From contig NZ_LLEI02000083.1 of NCBI RefSeq assembly GCF_001399455.2, forward strand, positions 1 to 64,000: 64,000 nt of DNA, written 5' to 3'. Below the pieces are notes generated by a model, which worked only from the letters and a program-made list of their open reading frames with translations, searched no databases and was not told the origin of the DNA. Below are positions 15,139-24,108 of this stretch, piece by piece. Made by a program: the position numbers and the translations under genes. The DNA is from Vibrio bivalvicida. Lineage in GTDB: Bacteria; Pseudomonadota; Gammaproteobacteria; Enterobacterales; Vibrionaceae. Positions within the stretch are counted from its first letter, which is position 1, and each line of letters begins with the position of its first letter.

Positions 15139-18100
15139 TTACTCATTCGCACTGCAATTAAGGTTAAGCAGCATAAGTTCACGTAGCGCAACGGAGAATT
15201 TTGCAAACTCATGTACTGAACCGACCTTGAATTCATTGAGAATATTTTCCCAACGATGCAAAGAAGTTTCATTGGTTTCGATCCAATCATCTAGCGCTTT
15301 CATCACATCAAGATCTTCCGGTGCACAGCCACAACTTAGGACTTGACCTGTTAGTTGACGCTGCTGCCAATCAAGATCTTCACGGAAAGCCGCTCTTGCC
15401 AAGGCTTGCCAATTGTTATCTACCGCCTGACCATTAATCTGCTTCAAGAACCAATGTAGCGATAAACGATCACCCAAGTTGTAGTACAACTTAGCGGTTT
15501 GCTCGACGGTTTTGCCTTTTTCACGAGATACTGTTGATATATCCAGTACTGAATAGAGACTAGACAAACGGGCTACATAACTTGCGACTTCAGCTTTAAT
15601 ACCCTGATCGATCCAAGCATTCGCCATTTCGTTATGTTCTTCCACTTCGGACGGTACAAGCATATCGTCTAAGTGTTCTTTTGTCGTATCAACATCTGCT
15701 TGGTATAGCTCAATCAAATCTTTGACTGATTGACGACCAGTACGATTACGCAACAACCAACGCGAAAGACGGCGAAGTGTTCTACGCACGTAGAAGATCA
15801 TATCGTATTGCGCTTGCGTCGATGCCTCGTTGTCAAGCGAACGAACTTCTTCAAGAACATTGCCTAAACCAAAGATTTCACGTGATGCAGTATACGCATT
15901 GGCGATATCAACAACACACGCCCCCGTTTCTTCTTGGAGACGAGTGACGAAGTTACAACCCATCTCGTTAACCATTTGATTAGCAAGAGCCGTTGCAATG
16001 ATTTCAGCACGCAGTGGATGATTGTCCATTTGTGAAGAATAGTTACGGCGTAACTCGGTTGGAAAGTAGCTAACAAGCTGCTGTGCATGAAACTCATCTT
16101 TAGCGATATCTTCATGGACTAGCTCTTCTTTCAGAACCATTTTACCGTATGCAATTAGTACCGACAGCTCAGGACGAGTCAGTGCCATACCCTGTTTTTC
16201 ACGTTCAAGTAACGTTTCATCATCAGGAATGTATTCTAGCGCTCGGTCAAGGTGCCCCGCTTTTTCCATCGTGTGAATAAAACGAATTTGCTCCTTAACG
16301 AGAGAAACACCTTGCTGTTCCGTGACAGAAATAGACTCAGCCTGGCAGTACGCATCATCAAGAACGATCACTCCGACTTCATCTTCCATCGATTCAAGGA
16401 TCTTATTCCGCTGCTTAACAGTAAGATCACCATTGGCCACTAGACCATTTAAGAAGATCTTAATGTTGACTTCGTTATCCGAGCAGTCAACACCACCAAC
16501 ATTATCAACAAAGTCGGTGTTAACACGTCCACCAGTAAGCGCATATTCGATACGACCAAGCTGAGTCATACCTAAGTTACCACCCTCTCCGACAACTTTC
16601 GCTTTCAGATCGCGACCATCAATACGAAGTACGTCGTTGGCACGGTCACCGACATCAGTATGTGTTTCAGAAGAAGCTTTAACGTACGTACCGATACCAC
16701 CATTCCATAAAAGATCCACTTCCATAGACAGTAACATCTTGATTAGATCGTTTGGTGCGACTGAAGACTTCTTGGTACGCAGCATCTTCTGAATTTCAGG
16801 AGTCAATGAAATCGACTTGGAACGGCGAGAGAAGATGCCGCCGCCTTTTGAAATTAGTTTAGCGTCGTAATCTTCCCAACTAGAACGTGGCAGATTGAAC
16901 AAGCGATTTCGCTCTTCCCAAGTCGATGCTGAATCTGGATTAGGATCGATAAAGATATGCATGTGGTTAAACGCAGCTTGTAAACGAATATGCTTCGACA
17001 AAAGCATACCGTTACCAAATACGTCACCAGCCATGTCACCAACACCAATAGCGGTGAAATCTGTAGTTTGGCAGTTGATGCCCATCTCACGGAAGTGTCG
17101 CTTCACTGATTCCCAGCCACCTTTCGCGGTAATGCCCATCGCCTTATGGTCGTAACCATTAGAACCACCAGAAGCAAAAGCATCGCCTAACCAGAAGTTG
17201 TATTCTTCCGACACTGAGTTAGCAAGATCTGAGAAAGTAGCAGTACCTTTATCTGCGGCAACAACCAAATATGGATCATCTTCGTCATGACGAACCACAT
17301 TCTTCGGATGAGCCACTTCACCTTCAATAATGTTGTCTGAGACATCTAGTAATGCGCGGATAAAACGTTTGTAACAACGTTGACCTTCAGCAAAGATCTC
17401 GTCACGGCCACTCAACAAAGGCTGACGCTTACAGACGAAACCACCTTTTGCTCCCACAGGAACAATGACCGTGTTTTTAACCTGCTGCGCTTTCACCAAG
17501 CCAAGAATTTCTGTGCGGAAATCTTCTTGACGGTCTGACCAACGTAAACCACCACGTGCAACCTTACCCCCACGTAGGTGAACACCTTCAATATCCGGTG
17601 CATAAACAAAGATCTCAAATGCTGGTACAGGTTGAGGGATCTCTGGGATATCACTTGGTTTCATCTTAAGTGACAACCACGGCTTAGGTTGCTTGTTCTC
17701 ATCTAACTGGTAGTAGTTGGTACGAAGTGTTGCCGTGATCATTTCCATGTAGCGGCGGAGGATGCGATCATCATCCAAACTTTCTACATGATCGAGCTGC
17801 TCGGCCATCTTAGCAATAAGATCATTTTGACCTTTTTGGCTGCCTTTAAATTTCGGCTCGAAACGCTTGGTAAATAGATCCACCAGCCCTTTTGCAAGGT
17901 CTGGGTAATGATTTAGCGTATCTTCGATATATTGTTGACTGAATGGGAAGCCCACTTGGCGCATGTAACGTGCATAAGCACGAAGAATTGAGATTTCGCG
18001 CCCAGTTAATGATGCACCCAGTACCAGTCGGTTGAAGCCATCACTTTCTAATTCACCTGCCCAAATCGCTGCAAAAGCCTGTTGGAAACGATCGCGAGCT

Positions 18101-19980
18101 TCGCGAAGATCGACCGTTTTCTCACTCTTATGCAGCATTGAGAAATCTAAGATCCAATAGACTTGACCGTTGGCCTTACGCACTTCGTAAGGCGATTCAC
18201 CAATCACGCGTAACCCCAAATTCTCAAGCATTGGCATTACATCTGATAGGTGAATGGGTTCGTCACGGTGATAAAGCTTTAATCTTACTGATTTAGAATC
18301 TGCCCCTAGCTCTTGCGGACGATAGAAAAGCATACCAAGTTTATTGTCATCACTTAGCTTCTCAAGACGTTCAATATCTGCAACTGCTGAACCTGGCAAA
18401 ACATCTTCTTTGTATGAACGAGGGAATGCACGTAGGTAATCTTTAGCAAGCGGTAGACCTTTACTCTCACCAAAGTTTGCCACGATCGCTTCTGATAAAC
18501 GATCATCCCAATTTGAAGATGCTTCCATTAAGTTTTGCTCAATCGTTTTAACGTCGACGTCCATGTTGTTGTTGTCAACACGAACAATATAGTGAGTTCT
18601 AGCTAGCGGGCTCTCAGAGAAATAGGTGGTGAACTCAACTTCTTGTTCACAACCAAAGTACTGTTGAAGAATACGCTGAGTTTGACGACGCAATTCTGTG
18701 TTGTAACGATCTTTAGTAACGTAGACCATACAACTAAAGAATCGTCCAAATGGGTCTTTACGAACAAACAGACGCAATAGATCACGATCTTGCATCTGTA
18801 CTACACCCATCCCCACTTCTAACAGTTCTTCTTCTTTTGCCTGAAGAAGTTCATCGCGTGGGTAGTTTTCTAGAATATTGTGGAGTGCTTTATAAGAGTA
18901 TGACCCTTCGCGATAACCACTTGCTTCAAGGATACGTTCAACCTTTTCACGAATAAGTGGAATTCCGCCTACACTTTGGTTATAGACAGCAGATGTATAA
19001 AGACCAGTAAAACGGTGCTCACCGATGACTTTACCGTTCTTATCAAATTTCTTGATGCCAATATAATCCGTATATGCTGGGCGATGGATGCGAGATGCAC
19101 GATTCCCTTTAGTAACAATAAGTAGGAATGGCTTTTTCGCCTCCAGACGAGCAGAGTCTGGGAAGTCAGATAACTTAACTGTGCGTACACGCTCTCGATT
19201 CGCAAACAGACCTAGGCCTTTGTCAGGTGTCGGGCGAAGTTCTGTGTCACCATCCACAGAAACAAGGTCGTACTCTTTATACCCCATAAACGTGAAGTTG
19301 TGATTCCCCAACCAACGTAGAAATTGGATCGACTCATCATAGCGATCACGCTGGATCTCTACCTTTCCTTGTTGCGCTACTACCTGACCCGTTACCTCTT
19401 CGAGTTTTTCAACCATTAGTAACCAGTCTTGAACAACTAATCCAGTGTCATTCAAAATACTAAGAAGCTCAGCTTTCAGTGAAGCCATCTCTTCTTTAGA
19501 ACTTAAGCGGTCAACCTCTATATGGAACAGTGACTGAAGTGCACCTTCCCCTTGATTGATCGCTGTTATTTCGCCTTTTGCTGAACGGCCAATTTGTGTT
19601 GGTCCATGCAGCATCAAGTGTGATGAAAGATCCAAACGGCTTAACGCCATTTTTGTTGAGTCAACCAAGAACGGACCATCAGGCACAACAATCTCTACGA
19701 TTGTATGGGTCGATTGCCAGCCTTGGCGACTTACAGTTGGATTGAATACTCGAACAGAAATATCGTCAGCTTTTTTCTCGTTGATATGGTGCCAGAGCGA
19801 GACTACGGCACCGTACAAATCGGATTCGTTACGCTCGACTAAATCGTCTTGAGAAATGTTGCTAAATAAATGTTGAGCTAGTTGGGTGACTAGGGGTTGA
19901 TGAGCAAGCTCGAGTTTGTCTTGAATAAGCTGATACACTTTTTCAAGCAGAACCGGCATCAGTGTTTCACGCGCGGTCAT
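15139..19980 (-). CDS. gdhB: NAD-specific glutamate dehydrogenase, 180-kDa class
   Basis: A 1613-residue member of the large NAD-GDH family, which deaminates glutamate to 2-oxoglutarate in catabolism. It has a long N-terminal regulatory region with ACT-like segments, a central catalytic region (about 700-1250) containing RGGKVARGGLRWSDR and VPVGAKGGFVCKR, a nucleotide-binding GVGDMAGDVFGNG, and a C-terminal helical extension. The ATG at 19980 is chosen because GGAG lies nine bases upstream; an upstream TTG would add five residues. It is followed by the terminator that also precedes pyrD. Confidence 0.95.
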   Translation of the reverse strand: MTARETLMPVLLEKVYQLIQDKLELAHQPLVTQLAQHLFSNISQDDLVERNESDLYGAVVSLWHHINEKKADDISVRVFNPTVSRQGWQSTHTIVEIVVPDGPFLVDSTKMALSRLDLSSHLMLHGPTQIGRSAKGEITAINQGEGALQSLFHIEVDRLSSKEEMASLKAELLSILNDTGLVVQDWLLMVEKLEEVTGQVVAQQGKVEIQRDRYDESIQFLRWLGNHNFTFMGYKEYDLVSVDGDTELRPTPDKGLGLFANRERVRTVKLSDFPDSARLEAKKPFLLIVTKGNRASRIHRPAYTDYIGIKKFDKNGKVIGEHRFTGLYTSAVYNQSVGGIPLIREKVERILEASGYREGSYSYKALHNILENYPRDELLQAKEEELLEVGMGVVQMQDRDLLRLFVRKDPFGRFFSCMVYVTKDRYNTELRRQTQRILQQYFGCEQEVEFTTYFSESPLARTHYIVRVDNNNMDVDVKTIEQNLMEASSNWDDRLSEAIVANFGESKGLPLAKDYLRAFPRSYKEDVLPGSAVADIERLEKLSDDNKLGMLFYRPQELGADSKSVRLKLYHRDEPIHLSDVMPMLENLGLRVIGESPYEVRKANGQVYWILDFSMLHKSEKTVDLREARDRFQQAFAAIWAGELESDGFNRLVLGASLTGREISILRAYARYMRQVGFPFSQQYIEDTLNHYPDLAKGLVDLFTKRFEPKFKGSQKGQNDLIAKMAEQLDHVESLDDDRILRRYMEMITATLRTNYYQLDENKQPKPWLSLKMKPSDIPEIPQPVPAFEIFVYAPDIEGVHLRGGKVARGGLRWSDRQEDFRTEILGLVKAQQVKNTVIVPVGAKGGFVCKRQPLLSGRDEIFAEGQRCYKRFIRALLDVSDNIIEGEVAHPKNVVRHDEDDPYLVVAADKGTATFSDLANSVSEEYNFWLGDAFASGGSNGYDHKAMGITAKGGWESVKRHFREMGINCQTTDFTAIGVGDMAGDVFGNGMLLSKHIRLQAAFNHMHIFIDPNPDSASTWEERNRLFNLPRSSWEDYDAKLISKGGGIFSRRSKSISLTPEIQKMLRTKKSSVAPNDLIKMLLSMEVDLLWNGGIGTYVKASSETHTDVGDRANDVLRIDGRDLKAKVVGEGGNLGMTQLGRIEYALTGGRVNTDFVDNVGGVDCSDNEVNIKIFLNGLVANGDLTVKQRNKILESMEDEVGVIVLDDAYCQAESISVTEQQGVSLVKEQIRFIHTMEKAGHLDRALEYIPDDETLLEREKQGMALTRPELSVLIAYGKMVLKEELVHEDIAKDEFHAQQLVSYFPTELRRNYSSQMDNHPLRAEIIATALANQMVNEMGCNFVTRLQEETGACVVDIANAYTASREIFGLGNVLEEVRSLDNEASTQAQYDMIFYVRRTLRRLSRWLLRNRTGRQSVKDLIELYQADVDTTKEHLDDMLVPSEVEEHNEMANAWIDQGIKAEVASYVARLSSLYSVLDISTVSREKGKTVEQTAKLYYNLGDRLSLHWFLKQINGQAVDNNWQALARAAFREDLDWQQRQLTGQVLSCGCAPEDLDVMKALDDWIETNETSLHRWENILNEFKVGSVHEFAKFSVALRELMLLNLNCSANE

Positions 19981-20167
19981 AATCACACTCCACAATTAGA
20001 ATTGTATGTTTTTTGGGGGTTGTTGTAAGCATAGTGCTTAACACGGGTAATGCCGCTTTATTGTAAAAGCTTTATTGATAAATAGTTAATTCTTTTGGGA
20101 GTGGTTGGAGGTGAAATGTTTGAGAATGTGACTAAGGTTCTATTTAAACTTCTATAAAATCAGTTGC

Positions 20168-20386
20168 TCACAGAAGTTCTAACTTTAGAAACTTATTATT
20201 TTGGTCAGTTGTTAACCTGAAGCGCCCTTTTAGCCCTATTTGACTAAGAAAAGGCCTGAAACGCGATGCAGGCAATTGTAAGCGTAACCCTTTGTCTGTA
20301 ACGACTAAAACGTTACTAGCGGCACCGTTATAGTGTGCCAGAAAAGTTTGATAAGAAATGTTAAGACTGAAGTAATACTGATTCAT
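20168..20386 (-). CDS. DUF2835 family small protein
   Basis: A 72-residue protein with the DUF2835 pattern: YYFSLNISYQTFLAHYNGAASNV at the start, a central LPASRFRPF, and GRFRLT near the end. The family has no established function and lies next to pepN in many gamma-proteobacteria. The ATG at 20386 agrees with homology; a longer frame upstream has no support. It follows the pepN terminator, so it probably has its own promoter between 20387 and 20441. Confidence 0.7.
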   Translation of the reverse strand: MNQYYFSLNISYQTFLAHYNGAASNVLVVTDKGLRLQLPASRFRPFLSQIGLKGRFRLTTDQNNKFLKLELL

Positions 20387-20441
20387 ACTGTGGTCAAAAA
20401 TGTAACGATTATTGCAAGAAAACAAAACTACTGTACAAATA

Positions 20442-20469
20442 AACAGTAGCACTAAAAAGTGCTACTGTT
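20442..20469 (-). terminator. pepN terminator
   Basis: A perfect 12-bp stem, AACAGTAGCACT with AGTGCTACTGTT, encloses a 4-nt loop 14 bases after the pepN stop. The following minus-strand sequence TATTTG is only moderately T-rich. Confidence 0.75.
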
Positions 20470-20483
20470 CTAAACGATGTTGA

Positions 20484-23090
20484 TTAAGACTCCAACGCTT
20501 TAGTCACTTTCTCAAACAAATCTTTCGCTAGATCATCCATTGCTTTGAGTGTCTCAAGTTCCGCTTTGATTAAAACCTGACGCTCTTCATCATATTTACG
20601 ATACTTCAACAAAGGATCAATTAAACGCGATGCGACTTGTGGGTTGCTACTGTTTAATTCACGTAAAATCTCACCAGCGAACTTATAGCCTTCTCCCGAT
20701 CTAGCATGGAAGCGAACAGGGTTCATATTCAAGAATGAACCAATTAAACTGCGAGTTCGATTAGGGTTTTTCAAGCTGAATGCTTCGTGATTCATAGTCT
20801 GTTTAATGACTTCTAGGACATTTTCCGCAGGGCTTGTCCCTTGTAGTGCAAACCACTTATCCATGACCAAGCCATCATGCTTCCACTTGTCGCTATAATC
20901 AGCCATCAGTGTTTCACGACATTCAAGCTGGGCACTATTTGCAGCGCTCATGGCTGCAATCGTGTCTGTCATATTATTTGCGTCAGAATACTGCGCCTTA
21001 ACCAGAGTATTGCCCTGTTCTGTGTAAGCCAGGTAACCTAAAGCTGTATTACGCAATGAACGTTTGCCAATTGCAGCATGTTCAATTGTATACTCGTGCT
21101 GTTTATAGCTGTGATAAATTGCACCTAGTTCATCTTCAAGCTCAGTTGCCAAAGTTACTTTGATTGCTTTCAACACAGCTGCTACCGCATCCACATCAAC
21201 CTGTTTGTACCAACCGCTCACTTCATTGTGGCTTGGTAACGACATCATTTCAGCGATAAATGCAGGCTCTAACTCTGTTGAAAGTAGCACTCCTCGGAAT
21301 GCATCAATCACTTCTTGCGACAATTCAACTTTATCACCCGCTTGCACTTTTTCTACATTGCTAAGAATGTATTTAGCTAACAGCATCTGACCCGCGTCCC
21401 ATCGAGCAAACTCGTTGCGCGAGTGCACCATCAAGAAGATCAGTTCGTTGTCAGTGTAACTATATTCCAATTTTACCGGAGCTGAGAATTCACGAAGTAA
21501 TGAAGGGACTGGACGTTCAGGCACCTGCTCAAAGACAAATGTCTGTTTAAGCTCTGTCACATCAAGCACATTACCAACCTGCTTACCGTTACGGCGTAAC
21601 TTAATCACATCACCATTTTGCGCGTACAACTCAACGTCAAATGGAATGTGAAGAGCCTGCTTTTGAGCTTGGTCTTGAGTCGGTTCAGTTGACTGCTCAA
21701 TAGTTAAAGAATAAGTCTGCTCAGATTTACTATACTCACTGCTAACTTTAACTGTTGGTGTACCGGACTGGCTGTACCATAAACGGAACTGCTTTAAATC
21801 AACACCAGAGGCGTCTTCCATCGCTGCGACAAAATCTTCACAAGTAGCTGCTGTTCCATCATGACGTTCAAAGTAAAGCTTCATGCCTTTTTGGAAGCCG
21901 ACTTCACCTAGCAAGGTGTGCATCATTCGAATGACTTCGCTGCCCTTTTCGTACACTGTTAGTGTGTAGAAGTTATTCATTTCAATAACTTGCTCAGGGC
22001 GAATCGGATGTGACATCGGGCTCGCATCTTCCGCAAACTGAGGACCGCGAATAATACGTACATTGTTTATACGGTTGACTGCGCGTGAACCTAGATCAGA
22101 AGAAAACTCTTGGTCGCGGAAGACGGTTAGGCCTTCTTTCAGGCTCAACTGGAACCAATCGCGACAAGTGACTCGGTTACCAGTCCAGTTATGGAAGTAT
22201 TCGTGGCCGATCACCGCTTCAATACCTAGGTAATCAGTATCCGTCGCTGTTTTTTCGTTCGCCAATACAAACTTCGAGTTAAAGATGTTTAGACCTTTGT
22301 TCTCCATGGCACCCATGTTAAAGAAATCGACAGCAACAATCATGTAGATATCAAGGTCGTACTCTAAACCAAAACGCTCTTCATCCCACTTCATCGAATT
22401 GATAAGTGATGTCATTGCGTGCGGCGCGCGATCTAAGTTGCCTTTATCGACGAAGATTTCCAGCTCAACATTACGACCAGACTGAGTCACATATTTGTCG
22501 CGCAGAACATCAAAGTCACCAGCAACAAGGGCAAATAAATAAGCAGGTTTAGGATGCGGGTCTTGCCACTGAACCCAATGACGACCGCCTTCTATCTCAC
22601 CTTCAGCAATACGGTTGCCGTTGCTAAGCAAAAACGGATACTCTGCTTTGTCGGCAATCACTTTCGTAGTGTACTTTGCAAGAACGTCTGGGCGATCCAT
22701 ATAATAGGTGATACGTCGGAAACCTTCCGCTTCACATTGCGTACAGAATGCTCCACCTGATTTGTACAGTCCTTCAAGGGCGGTATTCGCTTCAGGGTCT
22801 ATCAAAGTAACAATAGATAATTCAGTTTGTTCAGGTAGCTGGTGGATCTCTAAAGCGCCTTCCACTTCTTCATAAGCTGTCCAAGCTTCACCATTGACGT
22901 GAATGCTTTTCAGTTTTAGAGCTTCGCCTTCTAAGCGCAGCGTTGTAGAGTCTTTGAGTTGTTTAACCTGCGAAACAGCCGTAACGGTTGTTTCGTTATC
23001 ATATAGGTCAAACGTAAGATCAATATCAGTGATAGTATGAGATGGTGACTGGTAGTCTTTGCGGTATTTGGCTTGAGGAGTCTGAGCCAT
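20484..23090 (-). CDS. pepN: Aminopeptidase N
   Basis: An 868-residue M1 zinc aminopeptidase, the same size as E. coli PepN. The exopeptidase motif GAMEN is at 260-264, the zinc motif HEYFH at 296-300 and the third ligand Glu319 in KEGLTVFRD. It is the main cytoplasmic aminopeptidase, acting downstream of ATP-dependent proteases. AAGGA precedes the start. The pepN-pyrD neighbourhood is conserved with E. coli, here separated by DUF2835 and the glutamate dehydrogenase gene. Confidence 0.97.
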   Translation of the reverse strand: MAQTPQAKYRKDYQSPSHTITDIDLTFDLYDNETTVTAVSQVKQLKDSTTLRLEGEALKLKSIHVNGEAWTAYEEVEGALEIHQLPEQTELSIVTLIDPEANTALEGLYKSGGAFCTQCEAEGFRRITYYMDRPDVLAKYTTKVIADKAEYPFLLSNGNRIAEGEIEGGRHWVQWQDPHPKPAYLFALVAGDFDVLRDKYVTQSGRNVELEIFVDKGNLDRAPHAMTSLINSMKWDEERFGLEYDLDIYMIVAVDFFNMGAMENKGLNIFNSKFVLANEKTATDTDYLGIEAVIGHEYFHNWTGNRVTCRDWFQLSLKEGLTVFRDQEFSSDLGSRAVNRINNVRIIRGPQFAEDASPMSHPIRPEQVIEMNNFYTLTVYEKGSEVIRMMHTLLGEVGFQKGMKLYFERHDGTAATCEDFVAAMEDASGVDLKQFRLWYSQSGTPTVKVSSEYSKSEQTYSLTIEQSTEPTQDQAQKQALHIPFDVELYAQNGDVIKLRRNGKQVGNVLDVTELKQTFVFEQVPERPVPSLLREFSAPVKLEYSYTDNELIFLMVHSRNEFARWDAGQMLLAKYILSNVEKVQAGDKVELSQEVIDAFRGVLLSTELEPAFIAEMMSLPSHNEVSGWYKQVDVDAVAAVLKAIKVTLATELEDELGAIYHSYKQHEYTIEHAAIGKRSLRNTALGYLAYTEQGNTLVKAQYSDANNMTDTIAAMSAANSAQLECRETLMADYSDKWKHDGLVMDKWFALQGTSPAENVLEVIKQTMNHEAFSLKNPNRTRSLIGSFLNMNPVRFHARSGEGYKFAGEILRELNSSNPQVASRLIDPLLKYRKYDEERQVLIKAELETLKAMDDLAKDLFEKVTKALES

Positions 23091-23206
23091 GTCTAAATCC
23101 TTCTGACTAAATGCATTTGGAAAACATACTAAACTTAAACGCTAGTATGCTAACAGCGCGAGAAAATCAACGCTGACGAATTGCGTGTTAGCTTACAACT
23201 CTAGAT

Positions 23207-23246
23207 GAAAAAAAACGAGGCTCTGTTAAGAAATACCTCGTTTTTT
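23207..23246. terminator. Bidirectional hairpin between the lipocalin-like gene and pepN
   Basis: AACGAGG and CCTCGTT pair around a 15-nt loop with A-run on the left and T-run on the right, so it could terminate in either direction. The gene upstream of it on the minus strand ends at 23308. Confidence 0.7.
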
Positions 23247-23307
23247 GTCTATTGTTGATGTAGAACTCAAACAATTTGTCTAGATAGTCGTCAAACCTCA
23301 CATTTAT

Positions 23308-23970
23308 CTAGCGTATTCGATCGAGTACCGCATACAAAGACCCTTCTTCCATTTCTAATGTAAGCGTATCTTTGTTGAGTGTATAACGAGTTTCATGTTC
23401 GCCATTTTCGTATAAGAGAACAAGATGCTCACCTTCGGTATAATAGACACCTCGGTGTATTGCTTCATCCCCCTCGTCATTGCTCACTCTAAACATAAAC
23501 ACAAAATCGGGTTGGAGAATTAAGTCCAATCTGTGGACGTCATTCGACAAAGCTTCGTCACCTTCGAAATGGGCACTAGACCACATACCCGCTAAAGAAT
23601 TTGATAGTGCTTTAGTGAAAGTCACACCGTTTAAGTTCAGTAGATTGTGATTTGCTGCATACTGGTAAACTTGGGGTTCAGAAGTGTCTAAGCCAAGAAT
23701 GATGGTATCTTCATTTGCAGTGTATAACCCTTCCCAATGATCAACCGAATAGTCTCGTTTTTGGATATCAATTTTAAAGCTATAGTTTGAGTCAAGCGTT
23801 AACTTAATCGCCAAAAAGTTTTCTTGTGATTGCTCGGGGTCGGGATTAACCAAATACCAATCACCGAGTAAGAATGGGTGGTCGAACTGCGTCAAATCAC
23901 TGTTGTCACGAACACCATTACCTAGCACTGAGAAGCTAAACATTAGCGATATCAAAACAATCAATCTCAT
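23308..23970 (-). CDS. Secreted two-repeat protein, unknown function
   Basis: A 220-residue protein with a signal peptide (MRLIVLISLMFSFSVLG). The mature part has two similar units of about 90 residues, each starting with a Gly-x-Trp (LLGDWYLV and LAGMWSSA), then LxxxxxFxFxxxxxD, a (G/R)xYYT or GLYTA turn, and a final xLxL strand. This looks like a duplicated lipocalin-like beta fold; the family is not recognised with certainty. The start at 23970 has AAGGAG upstream; an in-frame upstream start is unlikely. A canonical-looking FNR box lies 60 bp upstream, hinting at anaerobic control. Confidence 0.6.
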   Translation of the reverse strand: MRLIVLISLMFSFSVLGNGVRDNSDLTQFDHPFLLGDWYLVNPDPEQSQENFLAIKLTLDSNYSFKIDIQKRDYSVDHWEGLYTANEDTIILGLDTSEPQVYQYAANHNLLNLNGVTFTKALSNSLAGMWSSAHFEGDEALSNDVHRLDLILQPDFVFMFRVSNDEGDEAIHRGVYYTEGEHLVLLYENGEHETRYTLNKDTLTLEMEEGSLYAVLDRIR

Positions 23971-24030
23971 AGCGTGCTCCTTACCCTTTTTCTTTAAGCT
24001 TAGGCACACAAAGTTTATTTGGCGAAAAAA

Positions 24031-24044
24031 TTGATCTAAATCAC
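24031..24044. promoter_or_regulatory. FNR-like box
   Basis: TTGATCTAAATCAC matches the FNR consensus TTGATNNNNATCAA at 9 of 10 specified bases. It lies about 60 bp upstream of the secreted two-repeat protein start. Confidence 0.5.
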
Positions 24045-24059
24045 AATAATTATTTGTAT

Positions 24060-24090
24060 AAAAAAAGCGAACCTAACTAGGTTCGCTTTG
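24060..24090 (-). terminator. prc terminator
   Basis: A 12-bp perfect stem (AAAGCGAACCTA with TAGGTTCGCTTT) with a 2-base loop; on the minus strand it is followed by further T. It lies just after the prc stop. Confidence 0.85.
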
Positions 24091-24108
24091 CTAAAGTGAT
24101 GATTAGTT

